NCBI GenBank assembly: GCA_038373865.1
Contig: JAXGGA010001595.1
Location: forward strand, 82,736 to 146,735
Reading direction: 5' to 3'
DNA length: 64,000 nucleotides
Origin: Uloborus plumipes
Taxonomy: Eukaryota; Arthropoda; Arachnida; Araneae; Uloboridae
The position numbers and the translations under genes are program-made. The notes below the pieces were generated by a model that did not search any database, was not told the origin of the DNA, and saw only the letters and a program-made list of their open reading frames with translations. Below, one piece after another: positions 11,601-26,600 of the stretch (its first letter is position 1; each line of letters opens with the position of its first letter).

Positions 11601-14600
11601 CAAAACAGCTGAAGTGCAAAGCTTTAAAACTGCCGGAGTTTGAGTCTGTGAGTTTCACTTTGACTCAGTGGCTTGATTAGTGCATGATCTCAAAGTAACC
11701 AAGTCACACCCTTGCCCCTGGTAGCAAATTCATGGTATTTCTGTTTTCCCCCGTTGAAACTTGTTATAAAATATTGAAAAAAATTAATTGGGGCGGCAGT
11801 TTCAAGATTTGCGCAGGCTCGAAAAAAATTTAAATCTGTCACTGGCCCTTCATGTATGCACATTGTACGATACTCAGTTTTGATTTATTAAATTTTAATT
11901 CTGATTTTCTTTATGTACTAAATATTTTCACTATATGATTGCAAAATGTTGTTTCTGCTGTTTCTTGACAAACTTTCTGAAAATAGCAATGCATCAAACT
12001 GTAAACTTTGTATATTATGAACAAAAAATTTAACGTGTTTGAGTAGATCTTTGCTTCAATAATCAAAGCAATAATTTATTATAAGAGTTACGATCAGTGT
12101 TAGAAATAAATAGCCGTTAGTCTTCAATAATTTCTATAAGATCAACAGAACAGAAAGTTCGTGAATCCATAAGTCAGGCACGTAAAATTTAGTGTGTTTT
12201 TATAAAAAAAAGAATTTTTAAAATCGGTTCATCTGCTTAGGTGGAGACAGATACATATTCACATCAAACTTATAACCACTTTTCTTGTCGCATTGGGGAT
12301 TAAAAATGTTTATTGCCAGTTTTGGCGACCAACATTTTGCAGTCTGCAAAAAAGTTTTTTTCAGTAGCCACTGGCGAGTGGTAACTGCTTGTTTCGGGCT
12401 TATTAAAAGGTGAAAATTTGGCATTAAATTTTTTCTATAAGCTCACAGAGTTATGCATATATTTTCTATTTTTAAAATTTGATGCATCTTTTTTTTCTTT
12501 CTCTGAATGTGTTGCTTATAAGTATATATATGTCAAAACGTGTGTGAGTGTGAGCCGTTTTATCCCTACATTCTAAGTGCTCTTAGACTTCTTTAAATAC
12601 TTGATTCTCCAATTCTTTAAAAATTCTTCAGAGCTTTTTGCATTATTTTGAATTGTAAAAGAGTAAACAAGAGAGAGAGAGAAGGAAGGACTACAAATTA
12701 CTTCGATCCTTCTTCATGCCCTTGTGGTTTTAAGAAAAAGTTAATTGACCTGTCGTGTAAGAAAAGTTGCCTTTAATCAGAAATGTTACATCAATTTAAG
12801 AAAAAAAATATTTGAAAAAATTGCATTACATTAAAGAGGTAAAAAAACCACCCTCCAATATTTTATTTGAAGAAAAAGAGAGAGAGAGAGAGAAAAAAAC
12901 TGGTTTAAATCATCGGCATAAAATAAGCAACCCTCTTTCAGAGTAAAATTTGTAAAATGATTGTTACTTTTGTGTGATGATGTTTCAAAAGATAAAATAT
13001 AAGACTAAAGGTTTCTTTTTTTCAGTATAATGTAAATATGACTGAGCCACTTGTAGATGGTGAAGGATATCCTCGCAGTGATGTAGATGTGTATGCAGTT
13101 CGTCATATCAGGCATCAAATCATCTGTAATTAATTATTTTTTTGAACCATTTCTTTAATTTTCAAATTTAAAAAATGTGTATGTTCTTTTTTAACAATTA
13201 TGTTGCAAATTGCTTTTGAAACTGAAACTTTTGAACTATTAAATGTTTAAAAAAATGCTTTTATTTTTTAAATTTACATTAGTAAATTTTTTTTTTGCAA
13301 AAATTAATGGTTGAAGTGATATTAATTTTTAAGTTTCTTCTTTTCCATTTTATGCAAATATGAATATTATGTAGCAACATGCCTTATTTACCCATAATTT
13401 TCTCACCCCTGCATTTAAGTATGGTGCCATCAGACTGTCTGATTGTTTTCTTTAACAAAAAAAGTCTTGTTTAAATTGGCTGCTAATTATTTAAAGAAAG
13501 GGCATTTAACTTAAAAAGTATTATTTAGACTTTATTTTGTAATTTAGCAGTCTATTGTATTTTTGCTTACTTTTCAACTCGTTAAAAATATAAATAATCC
13601 ATGTTCATTTTCATTTTAAATAGAGATTATATTTCTCAATTAGCAGCATGGGTGCCCCTAGGTGCAATTTTAGGGAGGGGGCTGGCCATTAATTGCAACT
13701 TAGTGGACTGCCCCTCCACCATTTTCATCATCAATATCCGCTCAAACGTTTTTCGGAAAGTTTTCAGTTAAAAAAAAAATCTAGGAGACCTATTGAAACC
13801 AAATATAACCGAAAATTGTACTTTAGAGGCATCAATAAAATTTTTTTCCCATGGGAGACCTAAGTCTAAAGTGATTTAAAGCAAAAAACTGTTTAAATGA
13901 TAAAATTAGTGTTTAAATCTTTAGAGCAGGTATTTGCTGTTTCTGTAAAAACTTTAAAATTATTGATAGAAGCATCTTCTGTTTAATTTTTTAGGTAAAG
14001 AAAATGATTACAAAGCTTTAACGAAAGAGATAGAAGAAGGCCTCTATGCTCTTCATGCAGAAAATAAAATCACCCACAGTGAATCTTGTAAAAATCAAAA
14101 TCAAGTGCAATGGAAACCCTTTGCAAAGGTAGACTTAGTTGATCCAAATTCACCAGCAGAAAAGGCGGTAAGTAATATTTTTGTATGTGTGTGTGTGTTT
14201 TAAAACTTTTTCTTTATTAGTGTTATAATATTAATAAAAATAAGTCACAAGGTTAAGCAGGCTTTTTAGAAAGCAATTTTTTTTCAGTTATTTCTTAAGT
14301 GATAGATTAAGCATAAATAATGTTTTTGCAAGATATTGAAAAACAACCTTTCTGCAATCTGATGTCACGTTGTTGAAGATTTTACATATTGGTGATAACC
14401 AGCAATAGCTGATCATCCTTATGAGCAGGGATAAGACTCATAATCACGGAGTAGAAAGAAGGAGAGAAATGTTCTACGGATGCGCTAGTTTGAAAGTGGC
14501 AACGAATTCTCACCGCCGCCAGAGGACACTGCTCGACAAATGCTCCCTATCTCCTACGGGAATCAATGTAAATGATACTGAATCTGTCATCTTTTTAAAT

Positions 14601-17600
14601 GCTGCTATGGGAAAGAATTTTTTTTTTTCAACTGGATTTTGGTGTAAACCATTGATTAACATTGTGAACTAAATATGACTTTGATCCCACTGAAATTTTG
14701 CCGTATTTTTTAAGAAAGATCTTTAATCGACCGCATCTAGCTACTTGCCAAATTTGACATATATGCGACTGTATGTGACATTTTCTTTGCATTGTACGAT
14801 ATAATTTTTGCTGAGACTCAGTTCTCTAAATTGTTGATAAATTAAGCCTGAGGCAAAAAATTAATTATGTCAGTATTTAATTTTGTTATTAATTAAATAT
14901 ATTTAGTAGACAAAATAATTATTAGTTTAAATATATTTATTAAATATATTTAGTTCATAATGTTAATCAATGGTTTGAGCAAAATTCCAATTAAAAAAAA
15001 ATATTCTTGCCAACAGCAGTCTTTAAAAAATGACAGATTCTGTCAGATTTGGCAAGTTGGTAGGTGCATTCGATTAAACCTATTTCTCAAAGAATACGGC
15101 ACCTATTTTCGTGGGATGAAAATCATATTTAATTCATAATGTCAATAGAAGATTTACACCAAAATCCAGTTGAAAAAAAATTTTTTTCTTTCCCATAGCA
15201 GTATTTAAAAAGGATGACAGATTCAGTATCATTTATATTGATTCCCGTAGGAGATAGGGAGTGTTTGTCGAGCAGCGTCCTCTGGCGGCGGTGAGAATTC
15301 GTTGCCACTTTTAGATAGCAGAGATTTAGCTCCTCACCTTTAACCTCCTTGCTCATAATACTAAAAAAATGCAGTTTTTTTTTAAAAGAAGAAAAATTAC
15401 TTTTGAAATAAATATGAAAATATCGTCTAATAGTTATACATACCTGCCAACCTTTCTGTATTTTACTGTAGCTTTTCTTATTTTGACTAACATCTGCTTT
15501 TCTGCATGTAAAATGAAACCTTCTCCCCTTGTCCTTTTAGATTGAATGCATTATTGAATTAGAGTGGTTTAAAAAACCAGGACAATGCATTTTTGTTATG
15601 TTATGACAAGACTAAGCTTTTCTGGGGCATATTTAGTTCCTCATGAATTGGATCTTACTTGATTCTTCTAAAGTGTCACATTGACCTATAAATTTCTTTC
15701 TTTGTACAGAATAATGCTTCAAAAACGTCAAACTAGATCAGATGTTTAAGTCACACTTGTTATAGTCGTTTTTGTTTTTGGTTTAACTAATTTTTGTTTC
15801 TCATTTTATGCATGTAAGTTTTGGATTAAATATAGCTGCTATTATGGGGATATTCTTCTTTAAAAATGCATAATATTAACTCAAAGCGCAGTATGAAGTC
15901 TGTATCAATTTTGTTTGATGACAACAGTTATGAAATTCTTCAGACTTTTTTTTCTAAGTTTCAGACTTTTCTAAACAAAAATTGGGACTATTTAAATTTT
16001 TTCAACTTTTGCTTGTTTTTACCGTTTTTGTGAATACAGAACAGGCTAAGCAAGGTAGGTTTAGCCAAAATTGCGCTCTAATTTCACCAGTCTTCAGTTC
16101 TGCCAATATTTTTGAAAATAATCTTCATTGAGACACTTCTTGTTCAGAATTGTAGAGGTGATCACACAATCAGGAATTTGTTGTATTGAAATATTTTGAA
16201 AAACACTTATGAATTATACCTTCAAAAAAGTGCATCACTTTTTTTTTTGAAAGAAAAAAGTCTGCTTATAGGTTTAGGAGCAAATTGTATTTCATTTTTT
16301 TTCCAAATTAAGTTTTGATAGATTTTTAGACTTTTTATATTTATTACTCTCTCATGTCTGTATTAAAATTGCCTTAAAAAGAAAAAGTTTTGTGTACTCC
16401 CAGGCAAGTAATATTTATTGTAAAATACAATGTTAATAATCAATTTTATAAGTTAGAGTGTTCAAGATAATTTTTTGTTGCAAGTAAAGTTACAACTGTT
16501 CTTTTTCAGAATTTATTGCAAACATTTTTAGTAAAACTTTTTTTGGAAGATTTGTTTCACTATGCTCTAGAAATGTTTATTTAATGCAAACAAAGAAATG
16601 CTTTGTGTTAAATATAATTAATTAAGATTTTTTAAAACTTTTTTTTCAATAAATATGTTAGGGTAATAAGTGTGTGTATACTTTTAATGTATTTGGATAG
16701 TTAAAACAGTTCATTTTATTTTATTACTGCTGTATAATGTAAGGTAAAATCTTCTATTTTCCTAGTAAATCTTTTATTTTTAAGGAAAGATTTTCTTTCA
16801 TGTATGTTACATTATCCAAATACATTTATTTTTGCATTAGTTAACTGTAAATAATTACTCTAAATTTATTCTTGTCTGAAATTCTAGTGGGTTCATTTTT
16901 AATGAACCACAGCCGTAATGTATTATTTACTTGAAAATCACCCATTAAAAATCACTGAACGAAGAAACAACATTGAAAATGAGAATGTACAGGATGCGGT
17001 TGCAATATCAGGAAGCCCCAGGCCGATATTTTTCAGGCCCTCTTGTAGCCAAATTTTAATTTTAGCCTTTACCTAAACTAATTTTTAGCATTTGAAAGCC
17101 ACAACAATGCACAGACCCTATTCCACAGCCTATTTGCCCCAGTTAGTACGTAATAAGATCGGATATATAATTTTGAAATATGGAAATAGTTTTATTTACT
17201 TCATATACTATAGTTATTGACTGTAGTTTATTTATTTACTATAGTTTTTCCCTCCCGGTTAAACCACGAGAACTCGTAGGTACGGGAGACCCTGGAGTGT
17301 GAAGTATAAATTTTCCTTATATGGCAGGTCATAGATTTTTAAGTAGGTGTGCCATACGTTTTAATACTTAGCAGGCTTTGTTAAAGCTATACTTACATGT
17401 TCAGTATTTTTAAAGTAAAGTTTTAACTCAAGCATTTCGAATAATGACAACAAATGCATACTGTAAAACAGAGTGTATCGGAACGGGTGATTCGGAACAA
17501 AACTTCCCGACTATACAAAGAAATTCTTCATAAATATATTGTTGGGTATTTTTAGCAGTTAAATTTATTTCTTCTTAAAGGTAATGTAATAAGACATAGG

Positions 17601-20600
17601 AAAAAAATATTTTTGTCATTCTGGCAACACTACTGGCTTATGAGCACAACGGCAAGTGGAAAACTAAAAAGCATCAAGTTTTTATTTCCTGCAAAACTTT
17701 GTATGTATGTTCAGATCTCTATATATTTAAACCTATGAATAGTATTTTTTAGCTAAACAACCTATATACAACTCTGAGCAACAGAGTACCACATTTAAAT
17801 AGACAACATTTTCAAATTGTGTCATAAAAATGAAATATTCTTTATAATGCCATAGGATAAGGATTTGCCGGGTGAACCAAAACATTTTGATCTGTTGTTC
17901 CATTTCAAACTTATTTAAAGGAAACTTTAAAAAATCAAGCTTCTAATCCCAATTTTTCTAGTTAAGATAGGGACAAGGATTTATTATTGTTTTCCTCTTC
18001 TAGTAAGTAATTAAATTTTAGAATGACAGACTCTATGTAGCAAAAGTCCAGCACACAAACAACAATGAATATGTGTTAAAATCTTACAGGGCAATTTCTG
18101 AAACACAGAGATTTGTAAAGAAAAGGCAGCGTTCATTCCAGAAGATTTTATGAAAAAACTTAAGCCAAGCCACAACTGCTCATTTTAAGAACTAGATTAT
18201 TTTTGTGGACGACATGAGTGACTTCAATTTATATTAAATTTTTGTTTTTCAATTCAAATGCATTTTCTCAAAATTGATTTCAATTTTTCATAAGTTCAAA
18301 ATTATTTTCAAATTTTGACAAATTATATGTTTACTATTACAGAAAAAAAGCTTTTCTTTGACAGTGACTATCTGTTCTTATTCTCCCCCATCAATAATAC
18401 TAATATTTCTGCAATCTATTTCAGATTAAATTGAGAAAAAATAAGCATTTTAACATGTGCTCCGATTGATAGCTATCAGTGGGGTGAATCGGAACACCTC
18501 CAAATCACTATGTATATGTATATATAAACAATAACTGTTCAACCTGTTTTGCCTTTGCTTTGAATATTAAAAGCAAAGCATAAGACCGAAATTTTTTCCC
18601 GAAATATCAAATGAAAAAAAAATCTTTTAACAATTTTTTTTACAATAAAAGTTGAAAGGTGTACCGATTCACCCCGTTTTACGGAACTGTTTAAAAAATT
18701 TTTAGTAATATATATATATCTGTTTTATTTTGGAGTTATTTAAATTTGATCTTTTGTTGTCTCTTATAGGATCTTCAAGTTGGTGATCTTCTTGTTAAAT
18801 TTGGTACTATTAAATTCAGAAATTTTGAAAATCTCTCAGAGGTTGCCAAACTTGTTAATGAAAATCTAAAGGTATGAAATTTCTTCTGAATTTTTTTGCT
18901 TTTGCAGTGAGATCCTAGTTACACAAAATGCACAGCACTAAAACATGTTTAGCTTATCAAGATTCCACAGAAATCTTCCGATAATGGAGGAGTAGTTATT
19001 TTCCACTAAGAAAAATAGACTTTAGGATCAGGGCTGCTGCTGATGTTTTATACCAACTTAAATACCGAAAACTTGTAGCCCCAAAATAAATTCAGATAAT
19101 AGTTCAGCTATGCCAAGCAAATTCAAACGAACAACTAATATGTATAATATTTTATTAATTTTCAATACTCAAAACTTTTTACCATCTTTTTAATTTTGGA
19201 TAACTATTTGTTTTCCCCCTGAAGGGACACAAGTTCATTTATACCATTATGACTTTTGGTTATACAGTGCGTCGCAAAAGTTTAAGCCCTATGCAAATTT
19301 TTGAATAAAAAAATCTTTTCAGCAGAATGCTTTCATATTTGTACTGTAAGTGGCTACTATGATCCTAATTAAGTGTTTGAAGTTTTGAAAAATGTAACCG
19401 CAACGAAAATCAGAAAATACAAAAGATATGTTTTGGCTGTCACAAAAGTTTATGCACAGATCAGATTTTATGCAAATATCTCTTGAAATGTGATGCGTGA
19501 AGAACCAGTGCGGTTCTTTTGAACGAGTTATATAGTGTAGCAATAGCTTAAAGTGTTATCAAGATGCCGAAGTCCTTACAGTTCTTGTCTGAAGAAGTTG
19601 TGAAACTCTGGAAGCTGAAAGCAGAAGGTAACTCTGTTATGCAAATTTCAGTGATTTTAAATCAATCTAAAGGTGGTATTTATAATGTTCTGAAACGTGG
19701 AAATCAATGTAAACCTACGTTTCACTCAGGAAGGCCGAGTAAAACTACCTCTCGTGAGGATAGAAGAATTGAAAAACTGGTCTTAACTGAAAATTTGTCA
19801 CTTAATCAAATAAAAACTAGACGTGTAACAAAATTATCATGTGATACCATAAGCAGACGAATAAAAGAATCAGGATTTATCAAGAAACAAAAGTTAGCTC
19901 ACAAACCTTTTCTGAAAAAGTGTCACAAACAAGCAAGACTGCAGTGGGCAAAGCATCATATGCATTGTAGTGACAAATGGATTACTGTTGTGTTCTCTGA
20001 TGAAAAAAAATGGAATTTAGACGGTCCAGATGGGTTCTCATACTACTGGCAAGACTTGAGGAAAGATCCGAAGTGCGTATTCAGTAGGCAATATGGTTGT
20101 GGCTCAGTCATGGTATGGCTTTTTGCTTCAACGGACAAAATTCTCTTAGCTTTCTAAAGGGTGGACAAAATTCAGAAAGGTATCAAGATACCCTGAGAAA
20201 GCATTTGTTACCATTTGGCGCAGTCCTAGGTGGTCCTGATTGGATTTTTCAGGAAGACAACGCTTCAATACACAATTCCCGTAGTACGAAAGAATGGCTT
20301 GCTTCTCAAAATATTAGTGTCTAGGGGCCAGCACTCAGCCCGGATCTAAATCCCATAGAAAACATTTGGGGAATTCTCGCATGTGGCATACACCAGAATG
20401 GGAAGCAGTATTGCTCTGTTCAAGAGCTTAAATCTGCAGTCGAGGAAGCCTGGTACAGACTAACTCCCGAAACCTTCCATAATCTCGTGCTATCGATGAA
20501 AAATCGCATATTCGAACTCATCAGATGCAATGGTAACACCATAGACTACTAAAAGACTTTTATGCTTTCAAAATATATATATTCCGTTTTTGTGCTTAAA

Positions 20601-23600
20601 TTTTTGCGACAGCAAAATTTTAATTTTATCATGTAATCGTATTTTAATTTCTATGAATTGTTTCCAAATTCGAAACATTGATTTGTAAGCTGTTTGTTTA
20701 ATTACAGTAAAAACTTCAAAGCTTTTTGGTGTATACTTTTCGTCTTATCAAAATATTTCGGTTGTGCTTAAACTGTGCTTAAACTTTTGCGACGCACTGT
20801 ATATATTTGTAGCTATTGTTGTTTTCTATTTAAATCAACTATTTTCCTTTTATATGACATACTTGATTTGTAATTTCATCTTTTAGTAATTTTATAATGA
20901 CATTTTTAAGATCGCTATATTTGTATACGAAGTTTCGTAATGTGATGTTTTATTTATATGTGTGTACACTTACAGTAATGTTTTAGTTGTATTTACCTAA
21001 ATGATTAACACAAAATCCATCTGAAGTTTTCCTGTTATAGTTTGCTGACTTAATGTTAGGGTTACATGCACCTCACTTGTTGCAAAACAACACACAATGG
21101 CTACACAATATATGGAACAATTAGGGCTTGCAATCCCAAAATTGCGTGAGATCCAGAGAGATTGAGAGCATAATCCTGCAACATTTTTAATCCGCAAAGA
21201 ATAAAAAAAGAGAGATTGGCCTTACGAAATACGACAAATATTTTTACTAGTATCATCTGAAATACAACTCCTCTCTTTCCCTCAAAGAATAAGTCGACAA
21301 CTTATTATTTGAGAACAAGATAGAAGGCAGTGGGTGCTGAGAAAGAATTGGAATTCTTCTACAAACATTAGTTTTTAAATGTTTCGTAATGGAGAAATCG
21401 TAAAGATTTTCGCAAATCATTCTTAAAATTGGATACGTGAAAAATCATGTTTCAGAGGGGAAAAAAAGAAAATGGAAGGAGCTGTGCTATGAGATTTCAA
21501 AATATGGAAGTAGCTTAATTGCAATGTTAGAGAAATTCTGTTAGATTAAGAAATGTATTTGAAAACTTCTGCTAATAATTGCTAAAATATAAGTGATATC
21601 AATCACCGAAAGAGAAGGCAATAAAATGACTAACATAATTTTGACTTCTAACATTTAGAAATCAACATTCTACATAATATTATTTAATCTGAAAAAATAA
21701 CAATATTATTTGACCATTTCAATTTTTTCTGAATTTACGCATTGTAAAACTTTTCATTCAATGTCTTCTGGGTTTTTTTTTCCAAAAGATGATCTAAAAA
21801 TTCATTTACTGTTATTTCACTAAATTTTAAGTAGTATTCCAAATTGCCATAAGCATTTAAAATCTTATCTGCTAAAAATTTCTTTTTGTCAAATGGAACA
21901 AAAAGAAAGTAGTTCTTTTTATGTTTTTAGCATTTGGTTTTCTTGCAAGTAATTAAGTATTCACCAAATTAAATTTAAATAGTCAAAAAGTAACCTTTCC
22001 CACTTTGAAAATTAATATTGAGTTTTTGAAAGAAAAATTCTAATTCCTGTTTAGGATACAGAAAGATTTTATATTTTACTTATAGGTGCTGTAATGTAAA
22101 TAGAATAGAAAATAGTTCAGTTGGAAAATTATCTTCTCACAAAACATTTATTTATTTATTTATTTTTGAGATATGTATAGTAGATTTTTAACAGCAACTT
22201 TTATATATACCTCATCATCAGGAAATTTTTTAAAGCTAATATTGTTAACTTTACACTGAGAACAAAAAGTTCGCTAATTTTTTTGGCAATGTTTAAAAAT
22301 TTCTATGAACTGGAGTTTCTCACTCATATTATTTTCAAGGAAGATTGGGAGAAATTTCAGCGAGACTGTGGAGTCTTGCTGTCTTGTCCTGAAATTTAGC
22401 CCTTGTTCTGTTACTTATTCTTTTCTCTGTAATGTGTCACTAATACATCTAGCTCCAAAGACCAAATGAAATGCATTTGGGGATATTCCTTAAAGTGTAT
22501 ATCCATATCACTTTTTCCTTCCATAAAAGGAGGGAAAAAAACTGATGGCACTAATGCTTATTATTGCCATTCTTGTACCTTAAATTGGTGAATTCTGAAA
22601 CACTGAAAACAAGTTTGAAAGCTTATAAGCTATGAATAATGGTTCTTTAAATAATATTAATGATATAGAAGTAACATTATGTTGCAAAAAGAATTGCTGA
22701 ACTAATTTGCTTGACTCATTCTCCAAAGTAACAAATACTAAAATTGAGTAAAATACACTTCTAGGCCATTCACAAAATACTAGAGAACATAGACTAATAT
22801 AGACTGCGGATGAGGGGGGGGGGGGAGAGAGATCTATCACAGATCACTGTTCTGTAACTTTTAAACATTAGTGAAGCTTAATGAGCCGATATAGCTATCC
22901 TAAGTATTACAAGCCGGTAAGTTAACACTTATTACTCATATTACTGTAGCTAGTTTAAAAATTGTTCTTATTTTTTCTTAACCTACTAATAAAAATATTA
23001 TCAATGTTTATTGTCAAATTTTCAATTGTTTAAAAACTTCATAGACATTTCCAAATACGTTGGATTTATAATTTGCAATAAAATTTACTTCAGAATAACT
23101 TTTTTTTTCTTGTTATCATGTATAACATATACTGCATTACTGAACTTTGTGTTCATTTGTTATATGATGTGACTTTTGATTCATTCAGCTTTATTTTAAT
23201 TTTTAGAAGCCCATTCATGTTAGTGTTCTAAGGGATGAGAAGCTTGTACCTTTAATACTAGTTCCAGATGAATGGAGTGGTAAAGGTCACCTTGGGTAAT
23301 GATTTTAATACCTTCAATTCTTATTTCACTTAAATTATTTTTAAAACTATTAAATTTTTGGAAACTATAAGGTTTGAAGACACATACATATACTATGTCG
23401 TAAAAATATGGATCTAAATTAAAAGGGCTGCTCAATAGACCTGAAAATAATCACTTGTTACTCTCCACCTTCTTTGGCAACTAAATTAAATAATCAACCA
23501 ATCACTTTTTAAAAACTCTATCATCCACAGCCATTCTAACTCATTTATCTTTTTAAGCAATAATTAACCAGTCACTTTTTTGAAAACTCTATCAGCCACC

Positions 23601-26600
23601 GTCATTCTAATTCACTTATCTTTTTAAGCAAATCATTTTTGTTTTGTTGCACAGAGTTAGTGATGTATGCTCTCATACCGCATCTCAAACAGATAAGAAA
23701 ATCACATGTACACTTCAATTTTTCTACAGACATTGATGGTTTAAGTAATATCAATTCCTAAATTTCAATTCTTCCATTTTTAAAACAAAATTCATATGTA
23801 TGATGTTGCATTAGGTGACATACAGGGCCGCGCCGTGCCAATGTGCAGAGCCGTGCGGCGCACGGGGGCGCCAGAGCCTAAAAGGCGCCGAGCTCTACCG
23901 ACCAAAAAAGCTCCAAACAGGAAAAAAATTTTTAATTCAAAATTAAAGTTGAAAATATAATTGAACTTTTCAAAAAACGAACTCTGGAAAGGAACAGCGA
24001 TGAAATTACATTGCTCAATGAGACAAGCAATCTGTCTCGCTGCCCATTCATAAATGAAAAATTATTACCTTGTTTTGTCTAAACAAGCTATTCAAAAGCT
24101 TAATCTTTTACACTGGAAACACAGGATGTTAGTGCATACATCAGCACTTTTCTTGGGAAAGAGGCGCAGTGTAAGCTACTTCAGCATGTCTAAGTTAATA
24201 AGCAAAAGAGTCCATGCAAATCTTCTGCTCTTCAATAGGTTTCTTCCTTCTGTTGAATTAATACTAGTAGGATTTTCTCTAGTGCAATGCATTTTAGTAT
24301 TTTAACAATTGTTCGTGGGGGATTCGACTGCTTTGTGTTATCGTACATAAAAAAATACGGTAAGCATATTTGCATGTTATTTACTTGTGCGTAACATTTA
24401 CATGTTGTAGACAACAGTTTAGGTAAACTTTTCAGTTTCAAAAAGGAACAATTTGATCATAATCACGCGATTATCTCCTCTTTGCTTCAAACACTAGTTT
24501 TTTTAATTTAAACAAAAGACCTTTGAACACTGCCATTCGTATTTCATACTAAATTTAATGCCTTTTTACGAATCCGGATTTTATTGGTTTTCCGGGAAAG
24601 ATTTCAGTTTCTGATTTTGAGGGGAATATTTATACTTCAGTTCAGAAGTATAATCAGTATCCTGTTGTCATATTTTGACAGACAAAAAAGTGTGATTAAT
24701 TACTTATCAAATGCAAATTCGAGAGATATTTATAGCTACACTAGCCGGGTACCCGGCCCTGCCCGGGTTTCTGTGGGTGTAGGGTGGTTTAGTGAAACTC
24801 ATTCATAAATTTCCCAACACTAAAGTGTATATCTATAAACATAATGGCTACTTCTGTAAACAATGGCTATGTTATGGATAAACTATAAAAAAATAGCAAG
24901 CTACAGATAATGTTTGAGTAAATAGGAAATGTTATAAGCTTGGTATATTAAAATAAATATATATTTACAGTATCAATCGCACTGAAATTAACCATTTCCA
25001 AATACTGCTCGTTAAATAAGTCAAATTATTAGTTTCTATCCTCGTGACAACATTGGTGAGGTGAAAACATCTTATGTATACCTAATTTAGAAATTTTTTT
25101 GACTATAAACACTTTCTATTCTCTAACTATTGCTAAAATCAACTTTTTTTATTTCACCCGTTAGCGATTGTTGGCTCAAATAAATATAAAAATCCTTAGA
25201 AGGCAATAAATTCCATACTTACTCCAGAGGAGCCTTGGTTCAAAATTTTCAATATGATTACAATCAATATTGTTGCTGCATGGCACCAAATTTTTGCAAC
25301 AATGGATTGAAAATTTAATCATTTAATGGGGAAATGACATAAAATTAACTGTTTTCCATAATAACTTTTTTAAACTAAGCTTTTTAGAAATAAATTATAG
25401 CTTATCCTGCTCCCTGTTACTGTAGCTATCTACGGTGAAAAAATGGTTAAAATCGGTCCAGTAGTTTGGAAGATTACCCCGGACATACGTTTTCAGAAGT
25501 AGTCTTTTATGTATATAGATTAACTTTGATGTTTAAAATATTTCTTTTTTCTCAAACACAATGATGTATTCAAGGAGCTATTGAATTCGAAATAACTTTG
25601 AGATATGAAGTAAAAATGTATATTGTATTCCAAAATTAAATATTTGTCATGATCCGATTTTTGGCTACGCGAAAAACAGAACGTTACGCTCGATAGGAAT
25701 TTAAGTGAATCTGAAAACTTTTTAAGAGTAGTATTTGACGAGTAGTAGTTTGGTTTTATAAGCAATAGTTAAAATTCAGAGTTATTCCTTTATGTTTCTA
25801 GTTAAATGTTTAACGATATTTTTAATCACTTAAATTGTTAAATGTTATTAATATTTTATTTTCAATGTCAAGATTTTCACATTTCAGCTTACAAATGTTT
25901 CTGTTTATGAATTTTTTTTATATACTGATTGGGCACAGTAGAATAGTCTCATCCTTTCCACTGGTGTTAGAGCACTTGACAGTAGGTTTCTTATAGCTCA
26001 TGTCAAAAACGTCGTTTTGTTTTTACCCCCCAATTTGTTGAGTTATTTGCAGTAAGAAAGTCGTGTGTGTGTCTTCTCGCACGTGCAGATTTTTTTTTAA
26101 TTTACAATAATAATAATTCGTACTAACTTTTAGCCAGCTTCACACTTTTTAAATTTTGTAATTATTTATTTTCGGTAAAATGATGAAGTCTATTTGGGGC
26201 ACGGTAATGAAGAAGTGTTATTTGAAATAGAATATTAGTTTGAAATGATTGAGAGTTGACTGCAATTCTTGAAAACCAGGCAAGTTGTAGTAGGGGGGGG
26301 GGGGGCTTTGAGAAATCAATATATTAACAGTTAGCGTGGTTTTTGTTGTTTACCGATAAAATTTTCACCCTTTGACCCCGCCCCCAGGACAACTTTAAAA
26401 TAACTAGCCTGTCTATATGCTAATTTTAGCGCATTTTTTAACTCTCAAAAGAAATATACATATTTTTTAATTTGGAACTTTTTTTATACTAAAAGAATAC
26501 ACAGATCTAGTATCACACACCCATTGCATGTTTTCTTTATAAAAAAAATTAATAAATGCACATCGAAATAAGACTCGAAGAAAAAGATCATCAGGCAAAG

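Noticed and set aside
13641..13760. A hAT MITE start (GGGTGCCCCTAGG with GC-rich flank)
   Set aside because: No matching inverted end or 8-bp duplication could be found.
14421..15356. Two similar small proteins ([25 protein letters not shown] frames) on opposite strands
   Set aside because: They are the two arms of one inverted repeat read from each end. There is no splice or start context and no known family.
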